From the NCBI GenBank assembly GCA_025201705.1, contig MU617131.1, forward strand, positions 1-22,240: a DNA stretch of 22,240 bases, given 5' to 3'. Positions 1 through 10,884 of this stretch are shown piece by piece (the stretch's first letter is position 1; every line of letters starts with the position of its first letter). The position numbers were made by a program, and so were the translations under genes. The notes beneath the pieces were generated by a model, which saw only the letters and a program-made list of their open reading frames with translations, searched no databases and was not told where the DNA came from. The DNA comes from Dissophora ornata (taxonomy: Eukaryota; Mortierellomycota; Mortierellomycetes; Mortierellales; Mortierellaceae).

Positions 1-150
<150 letters not shown>

Positions 151-640
151 AGTGGGGTCCAGCGCCCTTTGGCGCAGTCCCGCCCCATTATGTTCACCCA
201 TGCCACCCTTTTTTCTTTCGATCCCGTTGGTTTGTAGGTTGGCGTAGGAGCATGTTTATGGCAAAGTTTGTTGATGTCCAAAAAAAAAAAAAAAAAGACG
301 AACAAGAGTCTTTCTTTGCACAATAAATCAAACAAGTTTGTCTGCAATAATCTGGTGTCAACGAAGTATTTTTTTATGATGTGACTGATGCACGCTGTCA
401 ATACCGCAGACGGTCTGGTGAGTACCCTTTGGAGGAGCGAACCACGTCCCATGAATCTCGGTCATTGCTCATGTTCCAACAGCCCTTTTTCATTTGAAAT
501 CTTTCTACAGTCTAATCTAATCTATTATTGCACTTTAGCTCGTTGCTTTTCTTTCTTTGACATTCATAAAACAATCTCCATTTTCCTCATACATTTGACG
601 ACAAAGAATTAAGAGCAAAGAATATAAAGAAAAACAAGGA
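151..640. other. Polyubiquitin 3' UTR and palC upstream region
   Basis: No gene is seen in these 490 bases. The left part is the ubiquitin 3' UTR, with a run of 17 A at 280-296 and a canonical AATAAA at 322-327. The right part is T-rich and then A-rich (CTAATCTAATCTATT near 511-525, A-rich from about 600) and should hold the promoter and 5' leader of the gene starting at 641. Short open frames on both strands here lack codon bias or any recognisable motif. Confidence 0.6.
322..327 (+). terminator. Polyadenylation signal AATAAA of polyubiquitin gene
   Basis: An exact AATAAA lies 172 nt after the ubiquitin stop codon on the coding strand, in a T-rich context. The 17-A run just upstream (280-296) is template-encoded and would lie inside the mRNA. 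Confidence 0.55.
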
Positions 641-2747
641 ATGACCGCAATTGGATACCCTTACACGCTCCCGACGACAGCAAATGTTTCGTTCCAGGAG
701 TTCATTGCGCCGAACGCTCAGTACCAGCGACCACTCTCGGACGCGACAGCTTTCCGAGGACGACTACGAACTGCACTCAAGGAGCACAAGCATTCAGACC
801 GACACGACTTTTTGAATATCCAGAAGGTCATTATTGCGGTCATAATTAACAGAGCAAACAACACATTTGTGTGTATGCTACGTTAAATATCATTGTCTTC
901 AGCAAAGCCAAGGCAAAGAACTTAACGCTTGGATTTTTTTTGTTGATGCGTGTGTGGATGTGTTAGGCATTGGAAGACTATATTCCTCTGCTGTTCGGCT
1001 TGGTCTCAGGAATCGAGAACGCAGACCTGCGGTTAACGAATGAAGTCGGTTAGTCGCCTTGGATGCACGCACTGAGGACTCCTTGCAAGAGGTTATTTAA
1101 ATTTGATCCGCCACGGTTCTGATCAATTTTTTTTTTAAAAAAAAACGTAGAAACGACATGGCGCTGTACTGTGTCCAACGTGGCCCTGTCCCCAAAACAA
1201 CCTCGCATCAAGCACAAGTCTATCCACTACGAAGCCATTTTCACGTTCCTAACCCTAGGTTACGTCCTCATGGACCGTGCTAACGAAAATTCTCAAGCCG
1301 CACAACAAAAGATTTTGGTTGCCATCGGAGATGTCTCGAATTACGCAGGCGGATATGGAGATGGGACGTCTTTGGCTGGAGGTCATGCCCATCACTCAAA
1401 CGGTAGTAGTGCCGGCGGTACTGGATCAGGATCAGGGTCTGGGACAGCGGCAGCAGCGTCAATATCAGGCGGGGGAAGCAGTGGCACACATGTAGGAGGT
1501 GGTGCGTCTCGCCTGTTCAAAATTGGATCTTCATCAACGCCATCTTTGAGAAAAGCCGCCAAGAATTCGAATACGATCGGAGAGTTTACTGATTATCTGA
1601 ATGACGACGACATGGCAGCGATTGATCATCAGCTCACGACTGCTGCAGATTTGTACTGTAAGGCTGCAGGCGTGTTTGAGTATATTGTCCAGGGTATGAT
1701 CCCGAGGTGGAGCGAATCAGTTGCTCCTAGTGCTGCTGCTGCCGGGGTAGCAGTTCCGGAGATCGCAGGTAGCACCGGTGGGCTCAGCATTGGGAAATCG
1801 TCACAGTCTTCCGGAAAGAAGGGTTTATCGGAGAGCTCGCGTCCAGTTGACATGCAAACAAGCGTAGTCTCTGCTCATATCAAGTAAGCAAGCACTGCTG
1901 TGTAGAGAGATTAGGCCCAAACAACTCGTAATAGCTAATGTCGACGAACCTTTTATTATTTCTAGACTGGCAATGGCAGAAGCACATGCGTGCACTGTAA
2001 GAAAAGCCGCTATCAAGGCCGCCAGGGCTTCTGCCATCAAACTATCCAACTCTAGAGGATCGCCATCTGCAACTGGCATATCGACATCGTCGTCCGGATC
2101 GTCAGCTGGATCCACAACTTCGTACGTACTCTTGGCGAAACTGACTATTGGAGTTAAGGAAGAATACGAACGCGCCTACGGGTTGTTGAAATCTGTAAAA
2201 GATCTGAACGAGATCGCAACAGAGTTCAGAGCCCATGTCAAGGATGGCAAGGTCTACTATGAGGCCTTGGCGCAGACCCTTCTTGGTGTGGACGCGTACG
2301 AATCCCAGTAAGTAATAAAATTGGTAGCAAAAAAAAAAAGGTTGATGCACAGAAGATCGAAATGCTAAACTGGGGTCAACTATTCTAATTAGGCAATACG
2401 GCAAAGCTATCGGGTTCATGACAGTCGCTCGAGCATCGTTTGCGTCGCTTTCCAAGTCGAGCAAGGCCCACATGATCGCACAGGCAGCCGCGTTTGAGTA
2501 CCGCCTCGCAAACGAAAAGGTTGCGGCCTTCCAGAAGATTAACGACTCTGTGACATTTGAGCAGGTCCCCACGCAGGCACAGTTATTAGGAGTCATGCCT
2601 AGTGGCCGCGATCTGCTCCAGCCCAAGAAATATCTTGTACCGAGACCGAGCTTTGGAACTGCAGCGGATGCAGGAGACGGAGGCCATGGAGGCACAGACG
2701 ATAGCGTCAGCAAGTTATCGTACGCATTACAGGGTGCTTATTTTTAA
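641..2747 (+). CDS. palC: BRO1-domain protein, PalC-like ambient-pH signalling component
   Basis: Five exons join in phase: 641-826, 967-1048, 1151-1883, 1966-2307 and 2393-2747, giving 565 residues. The ATG at 641 follows an A-rich leader. The N-terminus (YPYTLPTTANVSF, then a basic RGRLRTALKEHK segment and LEDYIPLLFGL) and the ETTWRCTVSNVAL segment resemble fungal PalC. Further BRO1-type helices are HYEAIFTFLTLGYVLMDRA, LYCKAAGVFEYIVQGMIP, AHACTVRKAAIKA and YERAYGLLKSV. PalC acts with PalA/Rim20 and ESCRT-III at the plasma membrane or endosome to activate the PacC/Rim101 pH response. A Gly/Ser/Ala-rich insert (about residues 145-205) interrupts the BRO1 region. The first donor (GTCATT) is weak, so the exon 1 end is the least certain border. 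BROX-like or Rim20-like identity is less likely because the short C-terminus ends in YALQGAYF with no long Pro-rich tail. Confidence 0.8.
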
Positions 2748-2757
2748 CTGAGAAGTA

Positions 2758-2763
2758 TTTATT
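2758..2763 (-). terminator. Candidate polyadenylation signal of exportin-7 (AATAAA)
   Basis: The minus strand reads AATAAA here, 191 nt beyond the exportin-7 stop codon. It lies only 11 nt past the palC stop on the other strand, so the two 3' UTRs probably overlap. Confidence 0.45.
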
Positions 2764-2953
2764 CTTTAGAAAGGGTCATAAATGAGAATTTTGTTTAAGA
2801 AATAGCAAAGAAAAGGGGGGGGAGACAGAACCAAACCACATAACATGAAGACAAGGAACAGGCAAGTTGATAACAAAGCAAGACAAAAAAAATGAAAACA
2901 TCATTAAAGCGCTAATGGTATGATAGAGAATAAGGAGAGGCGCGACGAGCTCG

Positions 2954-5900
2954 TCACAGCATTCCGCTGTCCTCGGTCGTTGTGTTCACGTTCATTAGTG
3001 TCATCTGCGTGCATTCTCGTCTAAACGACGTAATATTTTGCGTGAACCGATCACGGTTGAGTGTCGTTGTGTTGTACTCGACGCCTTCCATCAACTATAA
3101 GGAAGAGAGAGAGGGAAAGAGGAATGGGAATATACGAAAGTCAGTAAACATATTCAAGCACATCCTTGCAAATTAGAATAAACGAAAAGAAGGCTTACCG
3201 CGTTGACAGCTGTCTGGACCTGTTCCTGTCGATCAGGCAACTGGCTCTGCACAAAGTTGTTGGTGTACTCCACATAAAAGTCGCGGTTCAACAGAATCAA
3301 TCCTAGCAGCGGTCTGCTCAGACTCCAGTAATTACTCCTGTTCTCGAACGCAACTACCTGGAAGATTACTAGGAACAAATAGTTCAGCACCTCCTTGTTC
3401 GCCATCAGATACTCCACCAACCAGTGCGTCTCCTGTTGTTGTTGTTGCTGCTGCTGACGGCGTTTTGAAATTGGACGACCGTTCGAGTTCGGTAATCCAC
3501 TTGGTGTCAGTTCGACGCTACTCCGTTGGCTGTTATTACCGCTGCCCGTGGAGTTGAGACGGGCACGTCCAGTTGGGTCCGGCGATCCGTTCGAAAGCAG
3601 TTCTTCCTGATCCTCATCTTTCCGGATTTTGTCCTTCAACATCCAGTTCAGCACAAATGTGCAGACCTTGTCGATAGAAGAGCATGCAGACGTGCAACAC
3701 ATTGTGTCGGGGTTCTGTGGCAGGACGATCTCTCCAAGCGCCCGGAACATGTACGCCAGTACAGGGTGGGGCATCATGGGAAGTCCAGTCATATGTTCGC
3801 TCGTAAACACGTCAATTACACTAAAGTAGGCTTGTGCCAGTTTCGGGAAAGACTGCAAAGAGTAGGAGTTAGTGATACGCGTCTGCTGTATTGCACGCGC
3901 CTACGATATAATCCAAAGCTGGGATAGGCGTCCTTACAATCATATCCTCGACAGGGATGGCCAACATCAGTGAGAAGAACACCTCCAGGACTTGATCCAA
4001 TGCCTTGTCGCCGTAGAGTTTGAACACGCCAAAATTAACGTATTTTCCAGAAAGAGAGGCGGAGAGCGCATTGAAGTAGAGCATGATGCCCTTGTACCTA
4101 TATTTTTTGCAGAACAGAATATCGTTGTAAGTTAAGGTTGCGATTTTCAAAGTAAACGCATTAGACTAATCAGCGTCGGCTTACTTTTCAGACCACCGAG
4201 CACTGTCGCTGGACAAAGGTCGGTTCAAGAGGTTTCGGCCATAGGTGTAGAGGATATTGCTAATTGAGAAAAGCAATGATATTCTTAGTTCTCCGTAAAT
4301 TCAGTTTCAGCCTGCATAAAGCACGACGGCCCATGTCAGCACATACCTTGTCTCTCGGAAGAGCAAGATACCGTTGGGGCTGCTACTTTCAAATGCAACG
4401 CGACTGCTCTTGTTACTCGCAAATTCGTTCCAGAACCGCATGATAGCAATGCCAAGCTCATTATGAGGCCAGATCTCCATGGCGCGCAGTACAATTGGGG
4501 TGTACGCCGGATAAAACCATTCAAAAAACAGGTTATACTGCTTCCGGTTCGTAATACTCGAGACAAATCCTCTCAGATCTTTGAAAATGCCCAGCAACAT
4601 CAACTGAAAAGACGGTAATTTGAAAGCATTCGTCAGTAAAGCAGTTTAGACAGTTTATGTATCAAATATGTCCCTCGAGCCTTCACTTACTCGAATTTCC
4701 TCCTCGCTTAGTCCACTGTTGCCTTCGAAGGCCAAAGTGACTTGATCCAGGATGAGTTCCCATGGCTTGACAAACCGCCAAAAGTCGACTTCCACATTGT
4801 CTTCTGAGAACAGGACCCTGGAGAGCATTGTGTAGTACACCATCCGGCTGCGTGCCACCGCTGTGTCAGAGCTCTTATTAGCTGGGTCCAAGAATCTGAA
4901 ATCGTTTGAATTGTGGTTCTTTAGCAACGCCTTGGTAGTGTCCAACTTTCGAATGTGCTTCACGGAGCTATATCTATCCACATGAGGGTTGGGAAGAGGT
5001 AAGCTCACTGGCAAGGACAAAAAAAGTATTGCGATGAAATTCATTCGTGACATGATCAAGTAACGCACCCTGAGGCCAACTGAGTGTACAGACGAAGCGT
5101 GCGAACAACGAGCTGATCTTCTTGCTTTCGCCATTCTGGATCGCCGCTTGAACGCAAATTGCCGAGCGAAGAGTTCATGATGACATCTAGCACTTGGTTT
5201 GGACCGTTCAATCCCCACCGCTCGCCCAAGAGGGTGTAAAGCTTGACAGATTTGGACGATTCTTCGCCAATGTACGAGCTACGGAACTGGGTGTAAAAGT
5301 ATATGACGGCGGATTGCACATACAGATGGGCATCTGCAGAGGCAATGTATATTGGCCGTTGAGCGGACCACATTTGCTGCTGATGAATGAATCCGAGTAC
5401 TTCACTCGCCATCTCTCCGTCCATTTGATCCTGCTCCGAAGTACTTTGGTATGACTACGTTTGCAATTGATAACCTGTTAACCAATTGCTTGCGGTCTAT
5501 TTAGGCAGCGAATAAAAAAAGAAGTCCAAACTTACAACTCTGCCGCCGATGAGGGCAGCAATGGTATATACCATCCACGTCAATTGCATCTCCACAACCA
5601 GCAGCTGCTCTTTGATCTCGCTCGAACCAAGCGAAGGAGACATCGTGCCGGCAGTTACCCGCTGTATCAGCTGACGGTGTTTTTTAGAAAGGTCCTTGAA
5701 TTCAACCACCACATATTGTCCAGACTCGACATATTTGGATCTTGATAGAGTGGCGTACATTTCCAGCGTTGTAACTAATTCTTCTTCAGACTCCAGCGGA
5801 TCTGATATATGAGCATCATTAGCATCCGCTATGAGTAGCAGGCTTTGCGTCAATGTGTCTACTCATGACTTACCATCAACTTCACCGTCAACCGCGGCTT

Positions 5901-8900
5901 GAGCACACTCCAGCCTGCTTTTCAGGTAAGCGCGAGAAAGATCCACGGTGATTCTTTGGATGTAGTCCTGTGTTGTTTGCTTTGCGGAGCTAACGGATGA
6001 CACCATTTTGCTCCAAAAGGTCAACAAGTATGGCACGCTATTTGGCGACCACTAAGAAGCAAGGTCATAGAGTGAAGGAGGAATTAAGTACTCGCCGTAG
6101 CAAAAGTCACATGCCCGCTCTCCAGGGCGTTGACATTGACGCTGGAGCTTTCGCGTACCTTCCAAGAGTGGAATCCGCGTGATGTAAACTCGCCAATCAG
6201 GGTAATCCATTGCTCAAAGTCCTTGTACTCGCAAATTTCGCTCAGTTGGAACGTGCTTCTGAACTTTGACAGCATCCTGCAGAACTCGTGAAAGTTGCCA
6301 ACGTCCTGCAGCTTGCTCTGCCCGGCACCTGATTTCAGAGTCAGTACCGTTTCCCGCATGATATGATGAATGTATGCATGACGGGTATCGTCGCTGGAGA
6401 AGAGAGAGCGTCGGATCGAGGCTGCCTGAGAGAGCGACTCCATCACAAGGATGGAGTTTGGGCTTGTAAACTTTTTCCAGCATTCCCAGAGCACATCAAG
6501 GTATCCTGGCTCTTCGAAAATAGATCTCCACGTTGTAGGTGTCTGAATACTTCCGATGTCATCTGATGACTCGTCGGGCATAGTTCCAATGAAGTCGAAG
6601 CTTAGGCATGTTCGCATCAACACCAGAATCGAATGTCTGAACTTCTCTACATCTGGATCTATTTGTTCAAGGAGGAGTCTCAAGTGAGTGTCTGGGACTC
6701 ACACAACCTATACATCATGAAAGATTTTGACGTCGAAGGCACACCTGAAATTTGAAGCGACGTTTGTAGCAGTGAGATCGCAAACTGGAAGATTGGCAGT
6801 AGTTGCGCGTCTCTGAAGCTGACGGCGATTTTGCGGTATTTCGTGGCGTGTCGACTGCTGGGGATATTCATTTCGGTAGCAATAGCAGTCAACAGGCGCA
6901 TCCCGATGATGCGATATGCAAGAGCAGTTCCAGGCTATTTCAGATGCATAAAAAAACAACAAACAACCCAATGCTCCCGTCAGTCGATCGTCATTGCTGA
7001 CCAAAGAACTATAATCCGTCGGGACGCACAGATGCTCAATTTTTGTGATGCATGATCCTTCCACCCTTGTGCCATGTATCAAAAGAGAGCCTGATGTGAT
7101 TTGCCACCAAATGTGGTCCATTCTCCCAAGTTTGCCTGTTACCCACAACTGCCCCACGTCCACTGTCTTCCTACCTGAAAGAACACACGCATCTGGTCAA
7201 CCAGCGTGCGAAATTCATCATTCTCGATCCATCCCAATTTTGTGATGAGCGCAAAGAGCTGTGCCTGTGCCGTGATGATGAATGGCTGTGCGTCCGGGTT
7301 CTGGTAAATGTACTGGAGAACAAACGTGCCTATCAATGGGTCCAGAAGGGAATTTTGTTGAAGTGTAAAAAATTAGATCCAGGCAATGGTCGGCCCGAAG
7401 CATGTGCCAAACAACATCGTGTTCTCCTCGCCCTTGCAGCTTTTGTATGTTGCTCCTTGATTTTCATTTTTGTTGTTATTGTTGTTGTTGTTGCGGTGGT
7501 GGTGATTGTGGTTGTTCACGTTCTCGATGGCACTGCCAAGAGTTTTTAGCGGAAAATACTGAAGCGAGCGTCGCTAGATGCCATCAGATGAAAGAATCGG
7601 GTCCTTTGTGCAATCCTTTGTCTAAATCGCATCTCTCCTTCTAATTGTAAATGTTCAAATGCTCGCTTTCGCTCCTCCTGCTCCTTCGTGATCCCTTAGG
7701 CAATGAAAAAGGGGCCTCATCGCTAACTTCTTAATGCCGATAATTGCGTTGACAGATATGTTTTATCATTCGTTGCATAGATGATCCCAGTTCCAGATTG
7801 TGTCGTTTGTATGCCGCAACAATTCCGCTCTCACATGCACCCCGTTGCCGCGTCCACGATGTGATTAAAAGAAAAGGAGACACAGAAAGAGGTAAAAACA
7901 AAACAAAACACAAAAAACCCAAATCAGGCACGTACGAAGGCCAAGCTGCTCTGGCGTTGTGAAAGTGGTAAAGTGATCTTCGACTAGATTCTTCAATCGA
8001 GAGGTGGCGAACCTATTCATCACCGGAATAATCATGGACAACAGAGATAATTTCTGGCAGGTTAGTTAACCAACCAAGGCACCGTGGGCATGCGTTTGTG
8101 TTTCTAAACACAAGTTCCCTTTTCTGTATTCTCCGAATGATTGTTTCTCTGTCTCTCTTTCTTCCCCGTTTGAACCCGCTATTAATGTCTCGTTCCTGAT
8201 CCACCTCTACGCCTTGTTGGAATTGTTTTCGTGGTCCCCTGCCACAGTTCAACTCGATCTTATTCTAGTAATGATGACTCGAGCAATGATGACTCGATGA
8301 CACGTTATCCCGCAACTCCCTCCTCTCTCTCTCACTCTCTTTCACAAAGCATTCCTGCGATTTCGCAACTAAAAAAACATGTGGTCAAATGATATCTCTT
8401 CAATCCGAAAATCCTTTTGTGGTTCAACTTTTCTCCCCCAATGAAAACCGGGACTGACGCTATTCCTTGAAATGTCCCTTTTTCAGACCAGCAATTGATA
8501 TTGCCGTTGTACCGCATGTGTTATCATGACATAGTAAAGCAACATTCCAATGAAGAAACCCCACCAGACACGCTCAAAAAAAAATAAAAAAGGGCAGGAG
8601 GGGAGCAGGGCTCTCTCATGAAGCTTGAAGGTCATCCTCCCAACCACCGGTGCATGATTTGTTCTCCAAAATTGACTAAAAACTCTAAAAAAGAGGCCAG
8701 GTCCTTCCTCATTCCGTCCCCGTTCGTCTCTTTCCAAAGGAAGTAGGGGTGCCAGTCGAAAATAACGAGCGAACGAGCGAGCAGCGAAGAATAAATAAAA
8801 ACGAGATTTCACACCAACAAAAGAACAGAAGAAAAGGAAAAAAATTAAGGCACTTGCATGAGGGCATATGGGTTCTTGGTGTTCTCGAGAAGCCCTCGAC

Positions 8901-9141
8901 AGAAGACTGCAGATTCAATCGGTGTATTGATGGAGGGGCTGTGGCCGTTGAGGAGGGAATCGTCGTCGGAGCCAGATACAGCTGTTGTAGATGTAGAGGC
9001 AGACGCAGAGGAGAGCGAGAAGGTGGGGAAATGGTAGTTGAGGAGCGACTCGACCTGGATGCGACTGGCCTGACTCGAGGGATTGTACAGAGTCTCGCAG
9101 TATTGCTCCAGGGAGGGGAGGTCAAGCGCAGCGGCCATCAT
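2954..9141 (-). CDS. XPO7: Exportin-7 (RanBP16-type importin-beta family nuclear transport receptor)
   Basis: Fourteen exons join in phase, in transcript order: 9141-8858, 8012-7936, 7329-7175, 6934-6745, 6691-6159, 6051-5874, 5801-5536, 5454-5069, 4973-4691, 4603-4347, 4259-4185, 4097-3938, 3852-3199 and 3094-2954. The product has 1212 residues; animal XPO7 has about 1090. Family landmarks run in order: the N-terminal importin-beta-like helix pair, ITKLGW, KYRKIAVSFRD, LSFDFIGT with DESSDD, PTTWRS, FHEFCRML, NSVPYLL, ALIGGRV, EQDQMDGE, SSPNGILLFRET, SGKYVNFGVFKLYGD, SRPLLGLILLN and NRDRFTQN. XPO7 is a RanGTP-dependent exportin working at nuclear pores. Fungus-specific Ser-rich (about residues 35-70) and Gln-rich inserts (near 3420-3460) explain the extra length. 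The start is the first in-frame ATG (MMAAAL); an upstream extension would need TTG. Intron 1 is GC-AG; all others are GT-AG. Confidence 0.93.
7330..7935 (-). other. Exportin-7 intron 2 (606 nt)
   Basis: This is a long GT-AG intron with a strong GTACGT donor and a GATAG acceptor. The phase-1 join rebuilds an Arg codon and gives LGLRTFVLQYIYQ, which matches the family. It is rich in TTG/GGT repeats on the plus strand. No nested gene or structured RNA was recognised. Confidence 0.8.
7471..7516 (+). repeat. TTG/GTG low-complexity tract in exportin-7 intron 2
   Basis: An imperfect run of TTG units passes into GGT/GTG units (CAA/CAC on the transcribed strand). The plus-strand open frames it creates encode only Val/Cys/Ile runs and are not genes. 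Confidence 0.75.
8013..8857 (-). other. Exportin-7 intron 1 (845 nt, GC-AG type)
   Basis: Exon 1 ends CTCAT and the intron opens with GCAAGT, the usual consensus of GC-type donors. It closes with GATGAATAG. Joining AT with G rebuilds Met and gives NPYALMFATSRLKNLV, which matches the first importin-beta-like helices of the family. Splicing at the GT four bases further on breaks the frame or needs a GG acceptor. The intron is about nine times longer than the usual intron here and holds no recognisable gene. It contains a 15-bp direct repeat at 8270-8299. Confidence 0.82.
8270..8299. repeat. Two tandem 15-bp units (AATGATGACTCGAGC / AATGATGACTCGATG)
   Basis: Two adjacent 15-mers are identical at the first 12 positions. 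Both contain TGATGA and a CTCGA core. They lie inside exportin-7 intron 1. The function is unknown; a chance duplication is possible. Confidence 0.7.
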
Positions 9142-10080
9142 CTTTATATTTTGGTTATTGTAGTAGTAGTAGTCTAACAGCAAAAGAGAGAAAAACTACG
9201 ACGTTGAGAGTTCGTTGTGGCAAAGGTGAGGAGGAGAGGAATGAGAACAGGAAAGAGGGAAGAAGGAAGGTGTTGCAATGAGGATGAGCGATTCCTTTTT
9301 TCTGTTTGTCTTTCGTTTCGTCGATTGACCTATGCTCGTCTTTGTGCGACCACGCAAGGTTTTTTTTTGGTTGCCCGTCCTCCTTCGTCCTCCCTTTGCA
9401 CGTTGTCTGTGTGTCATCTGGCACGCAGTGTGCGGCTGTCATTCGATGGAAGGGCTATTTGTCTGCCAACCACGTTGACCACCACCACCAGGTTGGTGTA
9501 GCCCCTTGTAGCTTGAGGCTGTAACGACGTCCCTTTCTCTCCGCATCACAGTAATATGGACTTCTGTCAAGGTCCAAGCGGAGTAGCATCTCTCACCTTT
9601 TGCCTCACAATACTACAGCGGACTAACCTAGCCGGAAGGACTGTCCTGTCACAGACATGATCCTGACAGGGATACTCTTCCGCCTAACGATAACTACCAG
9701 ACGGGTGGAGCCTGTGGCGCCTGATCAGGGCACAGCCGCGCCTCATCATGGCACAAATCAGCTTCACCGTGGCTCTTTGTAGACTTAACTTTCCTGGACG
9801 TTGTCCACTTCCAATAGATCAAGATGCACCATCCGTTTTTTTTATTGATCCAGGTCATCCTCTGTACCCGTTTTAGATAATAGTGCCGATAGTAGTTAGC
9901 TCGCCTTCTCCTCAGCACCGCCACCGGACAACTTTATCCACATCAGCCTTGCGACGGACAGTGTTGAGACCCAGCAAGACTCCACTGACTACACCATTGG
10001 CATAGACAACCATCGCGCGACCCACGCACTCGCTGTCAATGGAGGATTGTATGTCGGCCATTCTCTGTACAAGTCATGGG
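9142..10080. other. Upstream region of exportin-7 and unassigned intergenic DNA
   Basis: No gene is supported. From 9142 to about 9450 the plus strand alternates A/G-rich and T/C-rich stretches, as expected for a promoter and 5' leader of the minus-strand exportin-7 gene. From about 9540 to 10080 base composition becomes even and every frame is broken by stops. This part may be the eroded 5' portion of the LINE remnant that follows, but I found no convincing reverse-transcriptase motif in it. Confidence 0.5.
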
Positions 10081-10600
10081 CACACTCACAGCTGAACAGA
10101 CCACACCGGAGGTCGTCAAGATGTATGCAAATGGTTCTCATGAACATAGGGATAGGGACATTTCGTAGTCGTTAAGCGTCGTCCGGGAGCGATAGGAACC
10201 AACCTGCAGACGCGCGGCCCAAAGCTGAACTAGCTGACATACTTGCCGCCTTGCAGCCAGTGCCACCTGCACAATACGTCCACGTCCATCTGGACAACAA
10301 GACTGTCGTGAATTATTTCGAGGCGCTCATTACGAACCACGCTCCAGGCGCGTCTACACCAGAACTGCGGCATCCTTTGGACCATTATCGCTAAGTAAGG
10401 CCGCTAATGGAGTCTTATTTCCACTATACTTGTTAATGAAAAGACGGAACACGATTCTACCAAACGTAGGAATAGGAATGCAAAAGCAACGGAGGGAGCC
10501 AAGGCGGGTTTCATTTGGCGGACAATGAAAGATCTACAACGAAACTTGGCTATTGCAGAAACCGCCAGTGATTGGGACCACTGCTAGCATTTCTGACTGA
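10081..10600 (+). mobile_element. Decayed non-LTR retrotransposon (LINE) fragment with RNase H domain
   Basis: Broken plus-strand frames read as an RNase H domain of the kind that follows reverse transcriptase in fungal LINEs. MYANGSH near 10121-10141 sits where such domains have YTDGS, with the catalytic Asp read as Asn. GAIGTNLQTRG follows in another frame near 10177-10216. Then ARPKAELADILAAL leads to a long segment with VHVHLDNKTVVNYFEAL (about 10215-10394), ending at a stop. Further on, HDSTKRRNRNAKATEGAKAG and a spacer (about 10440-10588) match the position of the usual GHSG-N-AD-AK segment. At least two frame changes and several stops make it a pseudogene. The limits are uncertain, and the remnant may reach about 10800, where another short open piece occurs. 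Confidence 0.62.
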
Positions 10601-10884
10601 ATGTTGAGCATCTTGTCAGTAAACCCCTGCAAGGACAGCGGAAGGATGCCTTGAATCTGAGGCACTAATATCGCAGACAGCAGCAGCAACTGATAAGACT
10701 ATTCACAGCCGCGTCAACATTTGCAACACAGTCCGGGGGCATTCACTCCATTTACAGAGACCGCACTGTCCCTAACAAATGAATGAAGGATGGAAGTTCC
10801 CCTGGATGCAAGCCGCAAGCGAGTGTAACAAACGTAGACTAGACTCTTTATTCTCTAACAGTCCAACAAAACCCTCCCCTTTGC
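10601..10884. other. Possible LINE 3' tail and TBC gene 3' UTR
   Basis: A short open piece (about 10675-10782, plus strand, RQQQQLIRLFTAAS and onward) could be the end of the LINE ORF, but it carries no diagnostic motif. The right end is the 3' UTR of the minus-strand TBC gene. Confidence 0.35.
10847..10852 (-). terminator. Candidate polyadenylation signal of TBC gene (AATAAA)
   Basis: The minus strand reads AATAAA 33 nt beyond the TBC stop codon at 10885-10887. If used, it gives a very short 3' UTR that ends before the LINE remnant. Confidence 0.45.

Noticed and set aside
2102..2713. 203-residue minus-strand open frame
   Set aside because: It lies antisense to palC exons 4 and 5 and crosses the intron between them. 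The plus-strand frame has family motifs and splice sites, and this one has none.
7402..7644. Cys/Gly-rich plus-strand frame in exportin-7 intron 2
   Set aside because: It is produced by the TTG/GGT repeat tract, and the intron is defined by exact flanking exons.
8013..8857. GT-GG or frame-breaking intron 1 in exportin-7
   Set aside because: Reading the donor as GTGCCT leaves the frame broken or needs a GG acceptor. Moving the border four bases to GCAAGT gives a normal GC-AG intron and the expected protein.
8483..9177. Several open frames of 109-142 residues on both strands
   Set aside because: They overlap exportin-7 exon 1 in other frames or lie in its intron 1 and promoter. They are purine/pyrimidine-biased low-complexity translations.
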